Shown: positions 36,775 to 46,246, numbered from the stretch's first letter. The stretch is DNA of 64,000 nt from Dokdonella sp. (GCF_019634775.1 NZ_JAHCAS010000001.1:372001-436000), one strand, 5' to 3'. Numbers and translations are program-made. The notes: generated from the letters alone by a model not told the origin.

Positions 36775-38459
36775 CGCACTTCAGGCTCGGTCGACAGGCG
36801 CACCATTGCGCCGCGGAACTTCATGTTAGCGCCAACCGGTTCCACCTGCGCATCGATCGGACGGAGCAATTCGGATGGCACGCCTCCCGCCAGAAGTGCG
36901 TCGCGCAGCCACAGCGCACGCGACCGCCGCATGTCTGCATTGATCTCGTCCGAACCGGGCGCATCGTTGCAGCCGATCACGTCGACGCGGATGCCGACTC
37001 CGGCACGGTCGGCCAACTCGATCGCTTCGTGCAGGCCGATGACGATGGCGGCAACCGTCGCTTCGTTGCCGGGCAACGATTCGGCATCCCGCACGAAGCG
37101 CACCCGCAGGCCGGCCAGGCGCTCGGCGAGGTCGACCAGTCCGGCCCGCGCAACGGCCACCGGGTCGATCTCGTCAGCCGTCCCGAACACGACCTCGCGA
37201 ACCCCCGGCACCCAGCCCGCACGTTCGCGCGCGCCGGCAATCCACGCCGCCGGCGCGCTGCCGCCCAGGCGCAGCTGGCCAGAATGTGCCTCTACCGTGA
37301 CACTGGACGGCGCATCAAGCAGGCGCCGCGTACGCCGCACGACGATGGCATCGTCGGTCGAGACGTAGCCGGACAGCGTGTAAGCAGGTTCGATGCCGAC
37401 GATCTCCGCCTCGGCCAAACGCGAGGCGATCGGATCGGCATCGGCATCGATCAATCCACGGATCGCCAGAACACCGCCACGCGCGTCGAGTCCGGTGAGG
37501 ACAAACCCAGGATGAGCGGCCAGGATGCCGCGCAGGGCGTCGACCCGAGATTGCCAGCGCCATTCGCGCAGGCCGTACCAGCCGAGCGCGCTGATGGCGA
37601 GGGCAACCAGGATCAACGCCGGCCAGTAAGACGGGCGACGCTTGGCATCGCGTTCGGGCGCACTGGACCGCGCGAGTTCAGTCAAGTCGAGATCGACGGC
37701 GGCGACGTGCTCCGACGCCAGCGTGTCGATGCCCTCGATGCCGGCATGGATCGACTCGAGGCGCTGTTCGAGCACCTCGCGCAGGCCGTCCGGAGGCACG
37801 CCTTCGATGAAACACGCGATCGAGGCACGCGGACCGTCGATCAGCCACAGCAGATACTCGCCGACGCGCGCCTCCTCCAGCGAATCGCTGTTGGCACGCC
37901 CGACCGAGTCGCGCACGAAATGCCCGATCGCAGTCAGCATGCCGGCGATCGCGTCGGCGTCGAGGTCGGGCAGGCCGGGCGCCGATTCGCGGCGCAGGAC
38001 GATGCCGGAATCGCGCTCGATCACGAACAGGTGGTCGATGCGGTAACGCAAGGTGTGCTTGAGCACGACCTGGGCATAGGGCACACCGCTGCGCCAGGCC
38101 TCGAGGCGCCAGCGCAGGCCACGCACGGTCAGGCTCTGTTCGAGCGCACCGTTGATGTCACCCATGAGACCACGCAGGGCCTCGGCGATCGATTTGCGGA
38201 TCAGCGGGCCGATGACCGGGAACAACGCGTCCACGATCGAGCGCGATTGCGAACGCACCGCGCTGCCGAGCGCGCTCGCTACCGGCGTGGCCAGTGCATC
38301 GGCCATCGGTTTCGGCGGCGCTCGACGCACGATGCCCGGCAACTGAGCCGGCAGATCGTCGCGCACGCTGTCGAGCCGGTCGAGGCGGCGTTCGGCGCGC
38401 GCAAGCGCCTCTCGTTCCTCGGCGAGCAGCAGCTCGCGCAGACGGTCGAAGTCACTCAT
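36771..38459 (-). CDS. Membrane protein with OmpA-like C-terminus
   Basis: 562 residues. A 275-residue N-terminal part without signal peptide (MSDFDRLRELLLAEEREALA; later LFVIERDSGIVL), one membrane helix near 277-299 (WPALILVALAISALGWYG), two BON-like beta-alpha repeats (VLAIRGLIDADADPIASRL; LRLGGSAPAAWIAGA), and an OmpA-like end near 486-540 with the D-GS-N-RA pattern (DAPGSDEINADMRRSRALWL). This predicts a cytoplasmic head, inner-membrane anchor and periplasmic, peptidoglycan-binding tail. Overlaps the GTPase gene by ATGA. It could be the GTPase effector. Confidence 0.85.
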   Translation of the reverse strand: MSDFDRLRELLLAEEREALARAERRLDRLDSVRDDLPAQLPGIVRRAPPKPMADALATPVASALGSAVRSQSRSIVDALFPVIGPLIRKSIAEALRGLMGDINGALEQSLTVRGLRWRLEAWRSGVPYAQVVLKHTLRYRIDHLFVIERDSGIVLRRESAPGLPDLDADAIAGMLTAIGHFVRDSVGRANSDSLEEARVGEYLLWLIDGPRASIACFIEGVPPDGLREVLEQRLESIHAGIEGIDTLASEHVAAVDLDLTELARSSAPERDAKRRPSYWPALILVALAISALGWYGLREWRWQSRVDALRGILAAHPGFVLTGLDARGGVLAIRGLIDADADPIASRLAEAEIVGIEPAYTLSGYVSTDDAIVVRRTRRLLDAPSSVTVEAHSGQLRLGGSAPAAWIAGARERAGWVPGVREVVFGTADEIDPVAVARAGLVDLAERLAGLRVRFVRDAESLPGNEATVAAIVIGLHEAIELADRAGVGIRVDVIGCNDAPGSDEINADMRRSRALWLRDALLAGGVPSELLRPIDAQVEPVGANMKFRGAMVRLSTEPEVR

Positions 38460-38478
38460 CGCGGCGGCCGCGGGGCGG

Positions 38479-39027
38479 TCAGCGCGTCGGCAGATCGAAC
38501 TCGCCCTTGAGGCGCAAGGCCAGTTCGGTGAGCAAGCTGGAGAGGTCCTCGCGGCCGACCTTTTCGGCACGCAACTCGGCGTTCGCGCGGGCAAGCGCAG
38601 CGCTGGCTTCGCTGGCGCGCGCACCCAGCGCGCTGGACAGCTCGGCGATCGCGTCACGCAGCCGCTCGTCCGTCGCCGCCAGCTCCTGCTCGAGCGCTCC
38701 GATGGCGCCATTGACTTCGCCGCGTGCGGTGCGCGCCGCTTGCTGGACGCGCGTCTCGAGGTCATCGACGGCCTGGGTGCGGTCGCTCACTTCCTGGCGC
38801 ACCTGCTTGCCGAGTTTTTCGAACTGCTCGTCGAGGCGACGCTCCATCTGCGCCATGCGCTTGTCCTGTGCCTCGCGCAGGCGTTTCATTTCGGCTTCAA
38901 GGCGCTGGCCAAGATCATCGAAGCGGCGTTCGTAGTCGCGCATCTGGCCGCCGAACAGGATGTCGCGAATCTGGTCGACGTTGCGGTCGGCCGAGGCGTC
39001 GGCGGCGGGCTTCTTCGGGTCGGACAT
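38479..39027 (-). CDS. Coiled-coil protein of the GTPase operon
   Basis: 182 residues from the ATG at 39027, with GAGGAAG 5 nt upstream. N-terminus Lys/Ala-rich (MSDPKKPAADASADR), then RDILFGGQMRDYERRFDDLGQRLEAEM and a nearly continuous heptad coiled coil to the end (FEKLGKQVRQEVSDRTQAVDDLETRVQQ; LRAEKVGREDLSSLLTELALRL). No membrane helix or signal. 19 nt before the OmpA-like gene. The RDILFGGQ segment recalls other bacterial coiled-coil proteins, but I cannot name a family. Confidence 0.8.
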   Translation of the reverse strand: MSDPKKPAADASADRNVDQIRDILFGGQMRDYERRFDDLGQRLEAEMKRLREAQDKRMAQMERRLDEQFEKLGKQVRQEVSDRTQAVDDLETRVQQAARTARGEVNGAIGALEQELAATDERLRDAIAELSSALGARASEASAALARANAELRAEKVGREDLSSLLTELALRLKGEFDLPTR

Positions 39028-39223
39028 GGACTTCTTCCTCGGGGGCTTGATGGCCACGGCCGCGCGACGCGGCGGCGGCACGGTGCGGGCCTTGCCACGG
39101 GAGGCGGTGCGCGCTCCCGGCTTGCCCTTGCGCGAAGCGGCTGTGGTCACGGTGCGGGTCTCCTCATCATGTTCCCACGGCACGCACGATACACGCCATG
39201 CCCTGGCACGTGCAGCTACGGCT

Positions 39224-39922
39224 TCAAACCGGCTCCAGGCGATAACCGTGCTGGTAGATCGCAGCGAGACGCCAACCATGCTCACCGTTGAGTTCGAGCT
39301 TCTTGCGCAGGCGGCTCACATGCGTGTCGACCGTGCGCGTCGATACCGAAGCGGTCAGATTCCACACGTTCTCGAGCAAGGCATCGCGGCTGACGATGCG
39401 GCCGTGGCGACGGAACAGGAAGGTGGCAAGGTCGAACTCACGCTGGGTCAACTCGACCTCGTTGCCGGCGAATGCGATGCGGCGGCGCTTGAAGTCGATC
39501 GCGTACGGAGCAACGTCGAGCGAATCACGCCCCCCGTCGTCACCGCCATGCCGACGCAGCACGGCCGAGACACGCGCCAGCAACTCGGCACGGCGTGGGG
39601 GCTTGACCAGGTAGTCGTCGCCGCCGACCTCGAGGCCGCGCACGATGTCGGCTTCGGCGCCACGTGCGGTCAGGAAGATGATCGGCAGGGTCGAATTGGC
39701 CGATTCGCGCACGCGCTCGGCGATCTCCGGGCCAGTGGAGTCGGGCAGCATCCAGTCGAGCAGGAGCAAGTCGACCGCCGCCGAACCCTGGCGGCGGTGG
39801 AACTCCGCCGCGGAGCGGAACAGGCGTACCGCATAGCCGGCCTCCTCGAGCCAATGCGACACCAACGCGGCCTGGTCGGGGTCGTCCTCGACGATGCCGA
39901 TCACGTGATCCGATGTGTTCAT
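39224..39922 (-). CDS. OmpR/PhoB-type response regulator
   Basis: 232 residues. Receiver with EDDPDQAALV, phospho-acceptor Asp56 in LLLLDWMLPDSTG, and DDYLVKPPRRAELLARV; winged-helix output with VELTQREFDLATFLFRRHGRIVSR and RTVDTHVSRLRKKLEL. Upstream of the coiled-coil gene on the same strand with a 196-nt gap. It could be the DNA-binding partner of the hybrid kinase, which lacks an output domain; this pairing is inferred from position only. Confidence 0.94.
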   Translation of the reverse strand: MNTSDHVIGIVEDDPDQAALVSHWLEEAGYAVRLFRSAAEFHRRQGSAAVDLLLLDWMLPDSTGPEIAERVRESANSTLPIIFLTARGAEADIVRGLEVGGDDYLVKPPRRAELLARVSAVLRRHGGDDGGRDSLDVAPYAIDFKRRRIAFAGNEVELTQREFDLATFLFRRHGRIVSRDALLENVWNLTASVSTRTVDTHVSRLRKKLELNGEHGWRLAAIYQHGYRLEPV

Positions 39923-39980
39923 CAGGTCTCGATCCTTTGCCGCACGACAGCGCCGCGCGGACCGGCACTGTCCGAACGGA

Positions 39981-40184
39981 TTATTCGACGACGAAGGTCA
40001 CGCGCATGTTGACGCGCCATTCCTCGATGGTGCCGTCGGCACGCGTTTGCACCTTGATCTCGTTGACCCAGGCACCTTGGATGTTCTTCACGGTCTCAGC
40101 AGCCTTGCGCAAACCGGACTGCACGGCATCCTCGACGCTCTTGCTCGACGAACTGCTCAGCTCGATGACCTTGGCGACCGCCAT
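39981..40184 (-). CDS. Dodecin
   Basis: 67 residues, small flavin-binding dodecamer. MAVAKVIELSSSSSKSVEDAV, GLRKAAETVKNIQGAWVNEIKVQ with the family Trp, and RVNMRVTFVVE at the end. GGAG lies 7 nt before the ATG at 40184. Stores or buffers free flavin. Confidence 0.95.
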   Translation of the reverse strand: MAVAKVIELSSSSSKSVEDAVQSGLRKAAETVKNIQGAWVNEIKVQTRADGTIEEWRVNMRVTFVVE

Positions 40185-40251
40185 GGCTCTACTCCAACGG
40201 ATTCGATGGGAAGCGAAAGAGTACCGCAAAGCCGCCGGTGCGAGAGCATCC

Positions 40252-40776
40252 TCAGGGGCTGGCGGCCCCCGCTTGGCGCATGGTCGATTGCACAGAGCCC
40301 AGCCGCGGCACCATGCGCAACCAGACGAGGAACACGATCAGCGCATCGAGCACGATCAGGGCCTGCCACAAGTAAAGGTGGAACCATTCGAACCACGTCC
40401 GGTGCCACAGGCCGAGAAAGAACAGGCTGACGATCCGCACGATATTGAGCAGCTGGACCGCCACGAGACCGGCGCCAAGGCCAGCAATCTTGTGCTTCCA
40501 CGGCGCCGGGAAGGCGAGGATCGCCGCAAACAGGATGATCACCGCCTCGATCCCGTTGCAGCCGCGCTCGATCGAGACCAGGAAGGTCCCGTCACCGCCC
40601 TCGATGAACTTGCCGCTCGACCGTGTCGACGGGTCGAACCAGTGGATGATCCAGGCGCATGCGTCGGCGAGCATCGCGGTGAACGGCTCGATGACGTAGT
40701 GCTCGACCGGCGGGGTCAGCTCGGCAACGAACATCACCAGGAGAAGGACGAGAAAAATGAGAAGGAAGCGCAACAT
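40252..40776 (-). CDS. xrtH: Exosortase H-like transpeptidase
   Basis: 174 residues, several membrane helices. Exosortase signature: Cys in SIERGCNGIEAVIIL, Arg in LLNIVRIVSLFF, His in WFHLYLWQALIV. The short form without a long N-terminal domain fits XrtH, which handles IPTL-CTERM type C-terminal signals. No protein with such a tail is encoded in this window. GATAAT lies 6 nt before the ATG at 40776. Confidence 0.9.
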   Translation of the reverse strand: MLRFLLIFLVLLLVMFVAELTPPVEHYVIEPFTAMLADACAWIIHWFDPSTRSSGKFIEGGDGTFLVSIERGCNGIEAVIILFAAILAFPAPWKHKIAGLGAGLVAVQLLNIVRIVSLFFLGLWHRTWFEWFHLYLWQALIVLDALIVFLVWLRMVPRLGSVQSTMRQAGAASP

Positions 40777-40782
40777 GAGGCC

Positions 40783-40788
40783 ATTATC
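40783..40788 (-). promoter_or_regulatory. GATAAT -10-like element 6 nt before the exosortase ATG
   Basis: Minus-strand GATAAT, then six bases (GGCCTC), then ATG. Same geometry as the other suspected leaderless starts. Confidence 0.4.
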
Positions 40789-41002
40789 GCGGTTGGCCCG
40801 GAATACTTGTAGCACCCGGTTGCCGAGGTCGAAGGTGACATGGCTGCTCGGCGAGGTGTCCCTGATTCGCGCGGCGCGAGTTCAACTCTGAAGCGCAACA
40901 CCTGTTCGCGTGAGGAGAATCAGGTGCCGGCACCAGCACTCGGCTGGAACGACGCATCAGGCAAACCGAGACCGCGCCAGCCAAGCTATGATGCCGACCG
41001 TC

Positions 41003-41554
41003 ATGAATCCTGCGGCGAATCTCTATCTCGTCGGCCCGATGGGCGCCGGCAAGACCTCGATCGGCCGGCGTCTCGCCGAGGTGTTCGGCATGCCCTTCGT
41101 CGACCTCGACCAGGTCATCGAGGAGCACAGCGGCGCCAGCATCACCCTGACCTTCGAGATCGAGGGCGAGGCTGGTTTCCGCCGTCGCGAAAGCCGCATG
41201 CTCGGCGAGCTCGTGCAGCGTCGCGGCATCGTGCTGTCGACCGGCGGCGGCTGCGTATTGTCGCCGCACAACCGCGAACTGCTGCGTGCCAACGGCTTCG
41301 TGCTCTGGCTCGATGCCGATGTCGACTCGCAGCTTGCCCGGTTGCGCCATGACCGCAAGCGACCGCTGCTCGGTGTCGATGACCGCCGCGCGCGCCTCGA
41401 ACAGCTCGCCGTGGAACGCAACCCGCTGTATGCCGAAGTCGCCGACCTGCGCATGCCGTCGACCGGCCAGGGCAGCAGCAATGCGCTCGCTTTCCAGGTC
41501 GGCCTGCGCCTCGAAAGCCAGTGGCGGCGCGAACCTGTGGAGCCAACCGCATGA
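41003..41554 (+). CDS. aroK: Shikimate kinase
   Basis: 183 residues from the ATG at 41003 ([25 protein letters not shown]), matching AroK length; ATGs at 40988 and 40991 are possible. P-loop [42 protein letters not shown], and the LID region KRPLLG. TATGAT at 40987-40992 may be the -10. Shikimate pathway gene overlapping aroB by ATGA, the standard pair. Confidence 0.96.
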   Translation: MNPAANLYLVGPMGAGKTSIGRRLAEVFGMPFVDLDQVIEEHSGASITLTFEIEGEAGFRRRESRMLGELVQRRGIVLSTGGGCVLSPHNRELLRANGFVLWLDADVDSQLARLRHDRKRPLLGVDDRRARLEQLAVERNPLYAEVADLRMPSTGQGSSNALAFQVGLRLESQWRREPVEPTA

Positions 41555-42630
41555 ACCTGTGCGTGGATGTGACCCTCGGCGAGCGCAGCTATCCGATCCG
41601 CATCGGCCGCGGCCAGCTCGCCGACCCGGCCAGCTGGCGCGCGGCGATCGGCGGGCGCGACGTTCTCGTCGTCACCGATGCGACGGTGGCGCCGCTCTAT
41701 CTCGGTCATGTCCTGGCCGGCCTCGACGGCTTGCGCCACGCGAGCCTGATCCGTCCGGACGGCGAGGCGCACAAGACACTGGCTGGCGTCGAAGCGGTGT
41801 TCGACGCGCTGGCTGCGCTCGGCGCGAACCGCGACGCCACCGTGATCGCGCTCGGCGGTGGCGTGATCGGCGACCTCGCCGGCTTCGCCGCGGCCTGCTG
41901 GATGCGCGGCGTCGCCTTCGTGCAGATGCCGACCACCCTGCTGGCGATGGTCGACTCCTCGGTCGGCGGCAAGACCGGGGTCAATCTCGCCGCCGGCAAG
42001 AACCTGATCGGCGCTTTCCATCAGCCGAACGCGGTCATCGCCGACATCGACACCCTGGCCACCCTGCCGCCACGCGAGTACGCGGCCGGCATTGCCGAAG
42101 TGGTCAAGTACGGCGCAATCGGCGATGCCGCGTTCCTGGCCTGGCTCGAAGCGCACGCCGATGCGCTGGGCGCACGCGACGGTGACGCGCTGGTGCAGGC
42201 GATCGCGACCAGTTGCCGGCACAAGGCCGGCGTGGTCGCCCGCGACGAGCGCGAGCAGGGCGAGCGGGCGCTGCTCAACTTCGGTCATACCTTCGGCCAC
42301 GCGCTCGAGGCGGAGGCGGGATACGGCCGCCTGCTGCACGGCGAAGCGGTCGCCATCGGCATGGTCCTCGCCGCGCGCCTGTCCACCCGTCTCGGGCACG
42401 CGCCGGCCGAAGACGGCGAACGCCTCGCCACCCTGCTTGCCCGGCTGGGTCTGCCCACCGCCCTGCCGCCCGGCTTCGACGCCGATCGCCTGCTCGCGCG
42501 CATGCAGCTCGACAAGAAGAACCAGAGCGGGCGCCTGCGCCTGATCCTGTGGTCGCGCCCCGGCAGCGCCGCCATCGTCGACGGCGTCGAGGCCGCTGCG
42601 ATCCGCGACGTGCTGCTGGGGAAGCCCTGA
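41551..42630 (+). CDS. aroB: 3-dehydroquinate synthase
   Basis: AroB, second step of the shikimate pathway, NAD and metal dependent. 359 residues from the ATG at 41551. Motifs: [71 protein letters not shown], and metal-binding [12 protein letters not shown] and HGEAVAIGM. The final TGA is part of a 152-bp dispersed repeat. Confidence 0.97.
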   Translation: MNLCVDVTLGERSYPIRIGRGQLADPASWRAAIGGRDVLVVTDATVAPLYLGHVLAGLDGLRHASLIRPDGEAHKTLAGVEAVFDALAALGANRDATVIALGGGVIGDLAGFAAACWMRGVAFVQMPTTLLAMVDSSVGGKTGVNLAAGKNLIGAFHQPNAVIADIDTLATLPPREYAAGIAEVVKYGAIGDAAFLAWLEAHADALGARDGDALVQAIATSCRHKAGVVARDEREQGERALLNFGHTFGHALEAEAGYGRLLHGEAVAIGMVLAARLSTRLGHAPAEDGERLATLLARLGLPTALPPGFDADRLLARMQLDKKNQSGRLRLILWSRPGSAAIVDGVEAAAIRDVLLGKP

Positions 42631-42778
42631 TCTGTTCCACAACGGCGACGCCGTCCTGTGCGGGCGCGGATCAGGGTGCAACGGCGACGTCAGACTGGCC
42701 GTCCGTCGAGCCGGCGCAACGCCGGGCTGAGCCTGCGCAGGACGGCCCCGGCCTTTTGATATCCCGCGACGGGGTGAC
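42627..42778. repeat. 152-bp dispersed repeat, second copy
   Basis: Gapless match to 18345-18496 of the MITE-like element, about 125 of 152 positions by hand count, both starting CTGATC and ending GACGGGGTGAC. It lacks the outer GGGATG terminus and the inner palindrome. Arms CCGTCCTGTGC and GCGCAGGACGG can pair. It fills most of the 230-nt gap between aroB and the next gene. Confidence 0.7.
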
Positions 42779-42860
42779 GCGCCAACGCCCGCTTTACACG
42801 CAAGGACGCGCGCTTGCCTATGCTGCGCGCCCCGCGCCTGCACCCACTCACGAGAATCCT

Positions 42861-43862
42861 GTGTCCACCATCGTTCGCCTGCTCGCCTGCTTGACCGTCG
42901 CCTGTGTTTCACCGGGCATTCCAGCGCAGGAGCCGGCGGCGGCCGAGCCCGCCGTGCTCGAGGCCGTCGTGGTCAGCGGCGAGCAGCCTGGACCGGGCTT
43001 GTGGAAAGTCACGCGCAACGGGCACGTGCTGTGGATCCTCGGCACGACGCGACCACTGCCGAAAGACATGACCTGGCTCTCGCGCGACGTCGAGGCGGTG
43101 ATCGCCGAATCCGGCGAAGTCATCATGCCGCCGCACGCCAGCATAAACGTCAAGGGCGGCCTGCTCGGCGGCCTGCTGCTGGCGCCGTCACTGATAGGCG
43201 CACGCAACAACCCGGACGACAAGACGCTCGCCGACGTCATCCCGGCCGACCTGCATGCGCGCTGGAGCGTGCTGCGGCAACGCTACCTGCCGCGCGACAA
43301 GGGTGTGGAGAACCGCAGGCCGGTGTTCGCCGCGTTCGAACTGTTCGAGGCGGCGATCGATCAGGCTGGCCTGAGCTTCAAGGACATCGTCACGCCGGTC
43401 GTGCGGCGCGCGGCGAAACGCGCAAAGGTCGCGATGACCGAACCCGGCGTTGTTCTGAAGATCGACAAGGCACGAGCGGCAATCAAGGAGTTCAAGAAGG
43501 CCTCGCTCGACGACCTCGACTGCCTGCGCAAGACCCTCGACCTGGTCGAGGGCGGGCTCGATGTGCTGCGCCAGCGCGCCAACGCCTGGGCCATCGGCGA
43601 CGTCGAAGCGCTGGCCTCATTGACCTACGTCGATCACTACCGCCCTTGTCAGGATGCCCTGATGCGCTCGGCCGTCGCCGAACAGCGTGGTATCGATGAA
43701 CTGCCTGACCAGGTGCGCCAGGCCTGGCTCGATGCGGTCGATCAGGCCCTCACCCGGCACGCAACCAGCTTCGCCTCGCTCGGCGTGGTCACCCTGACTG
43801 AAGCGGGCGGATTTCTGGAACACCTGCGCACGCTCGGCGTGGACATCGAGCCGCCGCCCTGA
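42861..43862 (+). CDS. TraB/GumN family protein (GTG start)
   Basis: 333 residues from the GTG at 42861, with GAGAA upstream; no ATG precedes the signal peptide. Signal peptide VSTIVRLLACLTVACVSPGIPAQ, then GLWKVTRNGHVLWILGTTRPLPKDMTW, the G-x-x-H/R type TraB motif, and long helices with charged loops. Family of predicted metal-dependent proteases related to TIKI; activity in bacteria is unproven. Probably periplasmic. Confidence 0.85.
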   Translation: MSTIVRLLACLTVACVSPGIPAQEPAAAEPAVLEAVVVSGEQPGPGLWKVTRNGHVLWILGTTRPLPKDMTWLSRDVEAVIAESGEVIMPPHASINVKGGLLGGLLLAPSLIGARNNPDDKTLADVIPADLHARWSVLRQRYLPRDKGVENRRPVFAAFELFEAAIDQAGLSFKDIVTPVVRRAAKRAKVAMTEPGVVLKIDKARAAIKEFKKASLDDLDCLRKTLDLVEGGLDVLRQRANAWAIGDVEALASLTYVDHYRPCQDALMRSAVAEQRGIDELPDQVRQAWLDAVDQALTRHATSFASLGVVTLTEAGGFLEHLRTLGVDIEPPP

Positions 43863-43908
43863 TCCGGCACGCGTCAACGCGCCCTGCGGTGCGCGCTCGA
43901 ATACCGGC

Positions 43909-43914
43909 TAAAAT
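43909..43914 (+). promoter_or_regulatory. TAAAAT -10-like element 6 nt before the WGR gene
   Basis: TAAAAT, then CGGCGC, then ATG; no ribosome site. One of the clearest suspected leaderless starts. Confidence 0.45.
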
Positions 43915-43920
43915 CGGCGC

Positions 43921-44181
43921 ATGCGCATCTTCATGCAGACGCCGGCCCTCAGCAGCGAGGCGCCCCGCTACTACCAGATCGTCCTCCAGCAGGATCTGCT
44001 CGGCGGCTGGACGCTTTATCGCGAGTGGGGTCAGCAGGGCGGGCGCACCAGCAGCAAGCGCGAGATCTACCTCGAACGCGATCGCGCCGTCGCCGCCTTC
44101 GAGAGCGCGCGCGACGCGCAGGTCAAGCGCGGCTTTCGCGTGATGTTCAGCCAAGGCTTCGACGGTCCCCATGGCAACTGA
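43921..44181 (+). CDS. WGR domain protein
   Basis: 86 residues, a single WGR-like domain: YYQIVLQQDLLGGWTLYREWGQQGGRTSSKREIYLERDRAVAAFE. The WGR motif is present as WGQQG/GR. The domain occurs in eukaryotic PARPs and in small bacterial proteins, where it may bind nucleic acid; function here unknown. Overlaps the next gene by 11 nt. Confidence 0.88.
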   Translation: MRIFMQTPALSSEAPRYYQIVLQQDLLGGWTLYREWGQQGGRTSSKREIYLERDRAVAAFESARDAQVKRGFRVMFSQGFDGPHGN

Positions 44182-45061
44182 CACGCCACTGCAGCGCTGG
44201 CTGGCGGCAGCGGCCTGCGCCCTGCTGCCGATGCTGGCCAGCGCTTTCGAGCCGGGTCGCGAGCGCATTTGCGAGCCGAGCGCAGACGGCCGGCGCTTCG
44301 AGTGCCACGACAAGGCCACCGGTGCAGCCGATCCGGTCACCGACCGGGTGGACCGGATACCGCGCAACCCACCGTCGGCGCCTGCGCACATGTCCCATCC
44401 TGCCGAACCGGACCGTCCCGCCGCCATGGCGGAATCCGCGCGCGCGGCCTCGTTGCCAAACTATCTGCGCTCGACACCGGCACGCGACATCGATCAGTCG
44501 GAAACCGTGCCGGCCCACGCGGCTTCGACGCAGGTTTCGGCGGCTGCGGAACCTGCTGCCGCTGCAAGGCCCTCGAGCGCCGTCGATGTGTCCGCTGCCG
44601 AAGCCCAGCCCTCTGCTGAGCCGGTGCGCACCGCCGAAGCGCCGATCGAGCCTCCGCTGATCGAGGCCGTCACCGAGACCGTGTCGGCACAGCATGACGA
44701 ACCCCCGCCGCCCGCGCCAATCGAGGCGATGCCGGCTCCATCCGCGGCAACCGGGCCGGCACTGGCCGATGCACAGGCCTTCCGCCGGCTCGATGCACGC
44801 CGCTACACGCTCGAACTCGCCCACGCCGTCCGGCGCGAAGCACTGCTAGCCATCGCCGACGCTTCCGGTCTGCTCGACGGCACGCTGTATCTGGTCGCCC
44901 TGCGCACGCCCGACGGCACGACCTGGCGCCTGTTCTGGTCCGATTTCGCCGATGTCGATGCGGCACGCGCCGCTCGCGCGAGGCTGCCCGCTGGATTCAC
45001 CGGCAACGCCGTCTGGCCGCGCCGCGTCGGGCCGCTGCAAACCGAACTGATTTCCCCATGA
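44171..45061 (+). CDS. Secreted or periplasmic protein with SPOR-like C-terminus
   Basis: 296 residues. Signal peptide near residues 10-25 ([15 protein letters not shown]), a Cys-pair segment ([15 protein letters not shown]), a long Ala/Pro/Glu disordered linker, and a C-terminal domain ([50 protein letters not shown]) with the shape of a SPOR peptidoglycan-binding domain. Ends 10 nt before hemE, so probably cotranscribed. Confidence 0.75.
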   Translation: MATDTPLQRWLAAAACALLPMLASAFEPGRERICEPSADGRRFECHDKATGAADPVTDRVDRIPRNPPSAPAHMSHPAEPDRPAAMAESARAASLPNYLRSTPARDIDQSETVPAHAASTQVSAAAEPAAAARPSSAVDVSAAEAQPSAEPVRTAEAPIEPPLIEAVTETVSAQHDEPPPPAPIEAMPAPSAATGPALADAQAFRRLDARRYTLELAHAVRREALLAIADASGLLDGTLYLVALRTPDGTTWRLFWSDFADVDAARAARARLPAGFTGNAVWPRRVGPLQTELISP

Positions 45062-45071
45062 CGGATTCCCG

Positions 45072-46133
45072 ATGAACGACTTCCGCTTCCTGCGCGCGCT
45101 GCGGCGCGAGCCTGTCGACACCACGCCGGTATGGATCATGCGCCAGGCCGGCCGCTACCTGCCCGAATACCGCGCCACGCGCGCGCGCGCCGGCAGCTTC
45201 CTCGCCTTGGCCAAGACGCCCGAGCTGGCCTGCGAAGTGACCCTGCAGCCGCTCGCCCGCTTCGAGCTGGACGCGGCCATCCTGTTCTCCGACATCCTGA
45301 CCGTGCCCGACGCGATGGGTCTCGGCCTGCACTTCGTCGAAGGCGAAGGCCCGAAGTTCGCGCGCCCGCTGCGCAGTGCCGCCGATATCGCGCGTCTCGG
45401 CGTGCCCGATCCGGCGCAGGACCTGCGCTATGTCACCGATGCCGTGAGCCTGATCCGCCGCGAGCTCGGCGACCGCGCGCCGCTGATCGGCTTTGCCGGC
45501 AGCCCATGGACCCTGGCCTGCTACATGATCGAAGGCGAAGGCTCGTCAAGCTACGCGCGCGCCAAGGCGATGATGTGGAACGACCCGGTCAGCCTGCACC
45601 GTCTGCTCGATGTCAACGCGCGTGCCGTCGCCGCGTATCTTCTTGCCCAGATCGAGGCCGGGGCGCAGGCCCTGCAGGTGTTCGATACCTGGGGCGGCCT
45701 GCTCGCGCCCGCCGCATTCCGCGAATTCTCGCAGCGCTATCTGCACCAGGTCGCCGCGCTGGTGAAGGCCGACCCGCGCGCCCGCGACGTGCCGCTGATC
45801 CTGTTCTCCAAGGGCGCCAACGGCCACCTCGAAGGTCTTGCCGCGAGCGGCTGCGACGCGCTCGGTCTCGACTGGACGATCGGCCTCGACGAGGCGCGTG
45901 CACGCGTCGGCGACCGCGTTGCCCTGCAGGGCAACCTCGACCCGGCCACCCTGCATGCCTCACCCGAAGCGATCCGCAGCGAAGTCCAGGCCACCCTCGC
46001 CAGCTACGGCCGCGGTCCGGGCCATGTCTTCAACCTCGGCCACGGCATCACGCCGGACATCGACCCGGCGCATGTGGCGGTACTGGTGGATGCGGTGCAC
46101 GAATACGGGCGGGGAATGGGGAATGGGAAATAG
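45072..46133 (+). CDS. hemE: Uroporphyrinogen decarboxylase
   Basis: HemE, haem synthesis. 353 residues. Motifs: [16 protein letters not shown] near residue 17, [16 protein letters not shown] near 75, [48 protein letters not shown], and [13 protein letters not shown]. The last residues RGMGNGK and the stop are encoded by a GGGAATGG-type repeat (46111-46140), so the natural C-terminus was probably altered by it. Confidence 0.97.
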   Translation: MNDFRFLRALRREPVDTTPVWIMRQAGRYLPEYRATRARAGSFLALAKTPELACEVTLQPLARFELDAAILFSDILTVPDAMGLGLHFVEGEGPKFARPLRSAADIARLGVPDPAQDLRYVTDAVSLIRRELGDRAPLIGFAGSPWTLACYMIEGEGSSSYARAKAMMWNDPVSLHRLLDVNARAVAAYLLAQIEAGAQALQVFDTWGGLLAPAAFREFSQRYLHQVAALVKADPRARDVPLILFSKGANGHLEGLAASGCDALGLDWTIGLDEARARVGDRVALQGNLDPATLHASPEAIRSEVQATLASYGRGPGHVFNLGHGITPDIDPAHVAVLVDAVHEYGRGMGNGK

Positions 46134-46140
46134 GGAATGG
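46111..46140 (+). repeat. GGGAATGG-type repeat spanning the hemE stop
   Basis: GGGGAATGGGGAATGGG followed by AAATAGGGAATGG. Supplies the last HemE codons and the TAG stop. No inverted partner is close by, unlike the copies at 1053 and 18222. Confidence 0.75.
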
Positions 46141-46165
46141 GCGCAAGCCATCCCTCCGTTCTTCC

Positions 46166-46246
46166 GCAGGAGCCCCTTCAGGGGCGAGGCTTCTCCCCAA
46201 CAACACGCAGATCGCCCGATCGCCCGCGAACGCGCTCCTACATGGG
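46166..46246. repeat. REP-like palindromes after hemE
   Basis: Two short palindromic units: GCAGGAGCCCCTTCAGGGGC (46166-46185) and, on the other strand, GTAGGAGCGCGTTCGCG (near 46225-46241). These look like the GTAGGAGC-type extragenic repeats of Pseudomonas and Xanthomonadales. They lie between convergent hemE and a sensor kinase gene. Confidence 0.55.
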
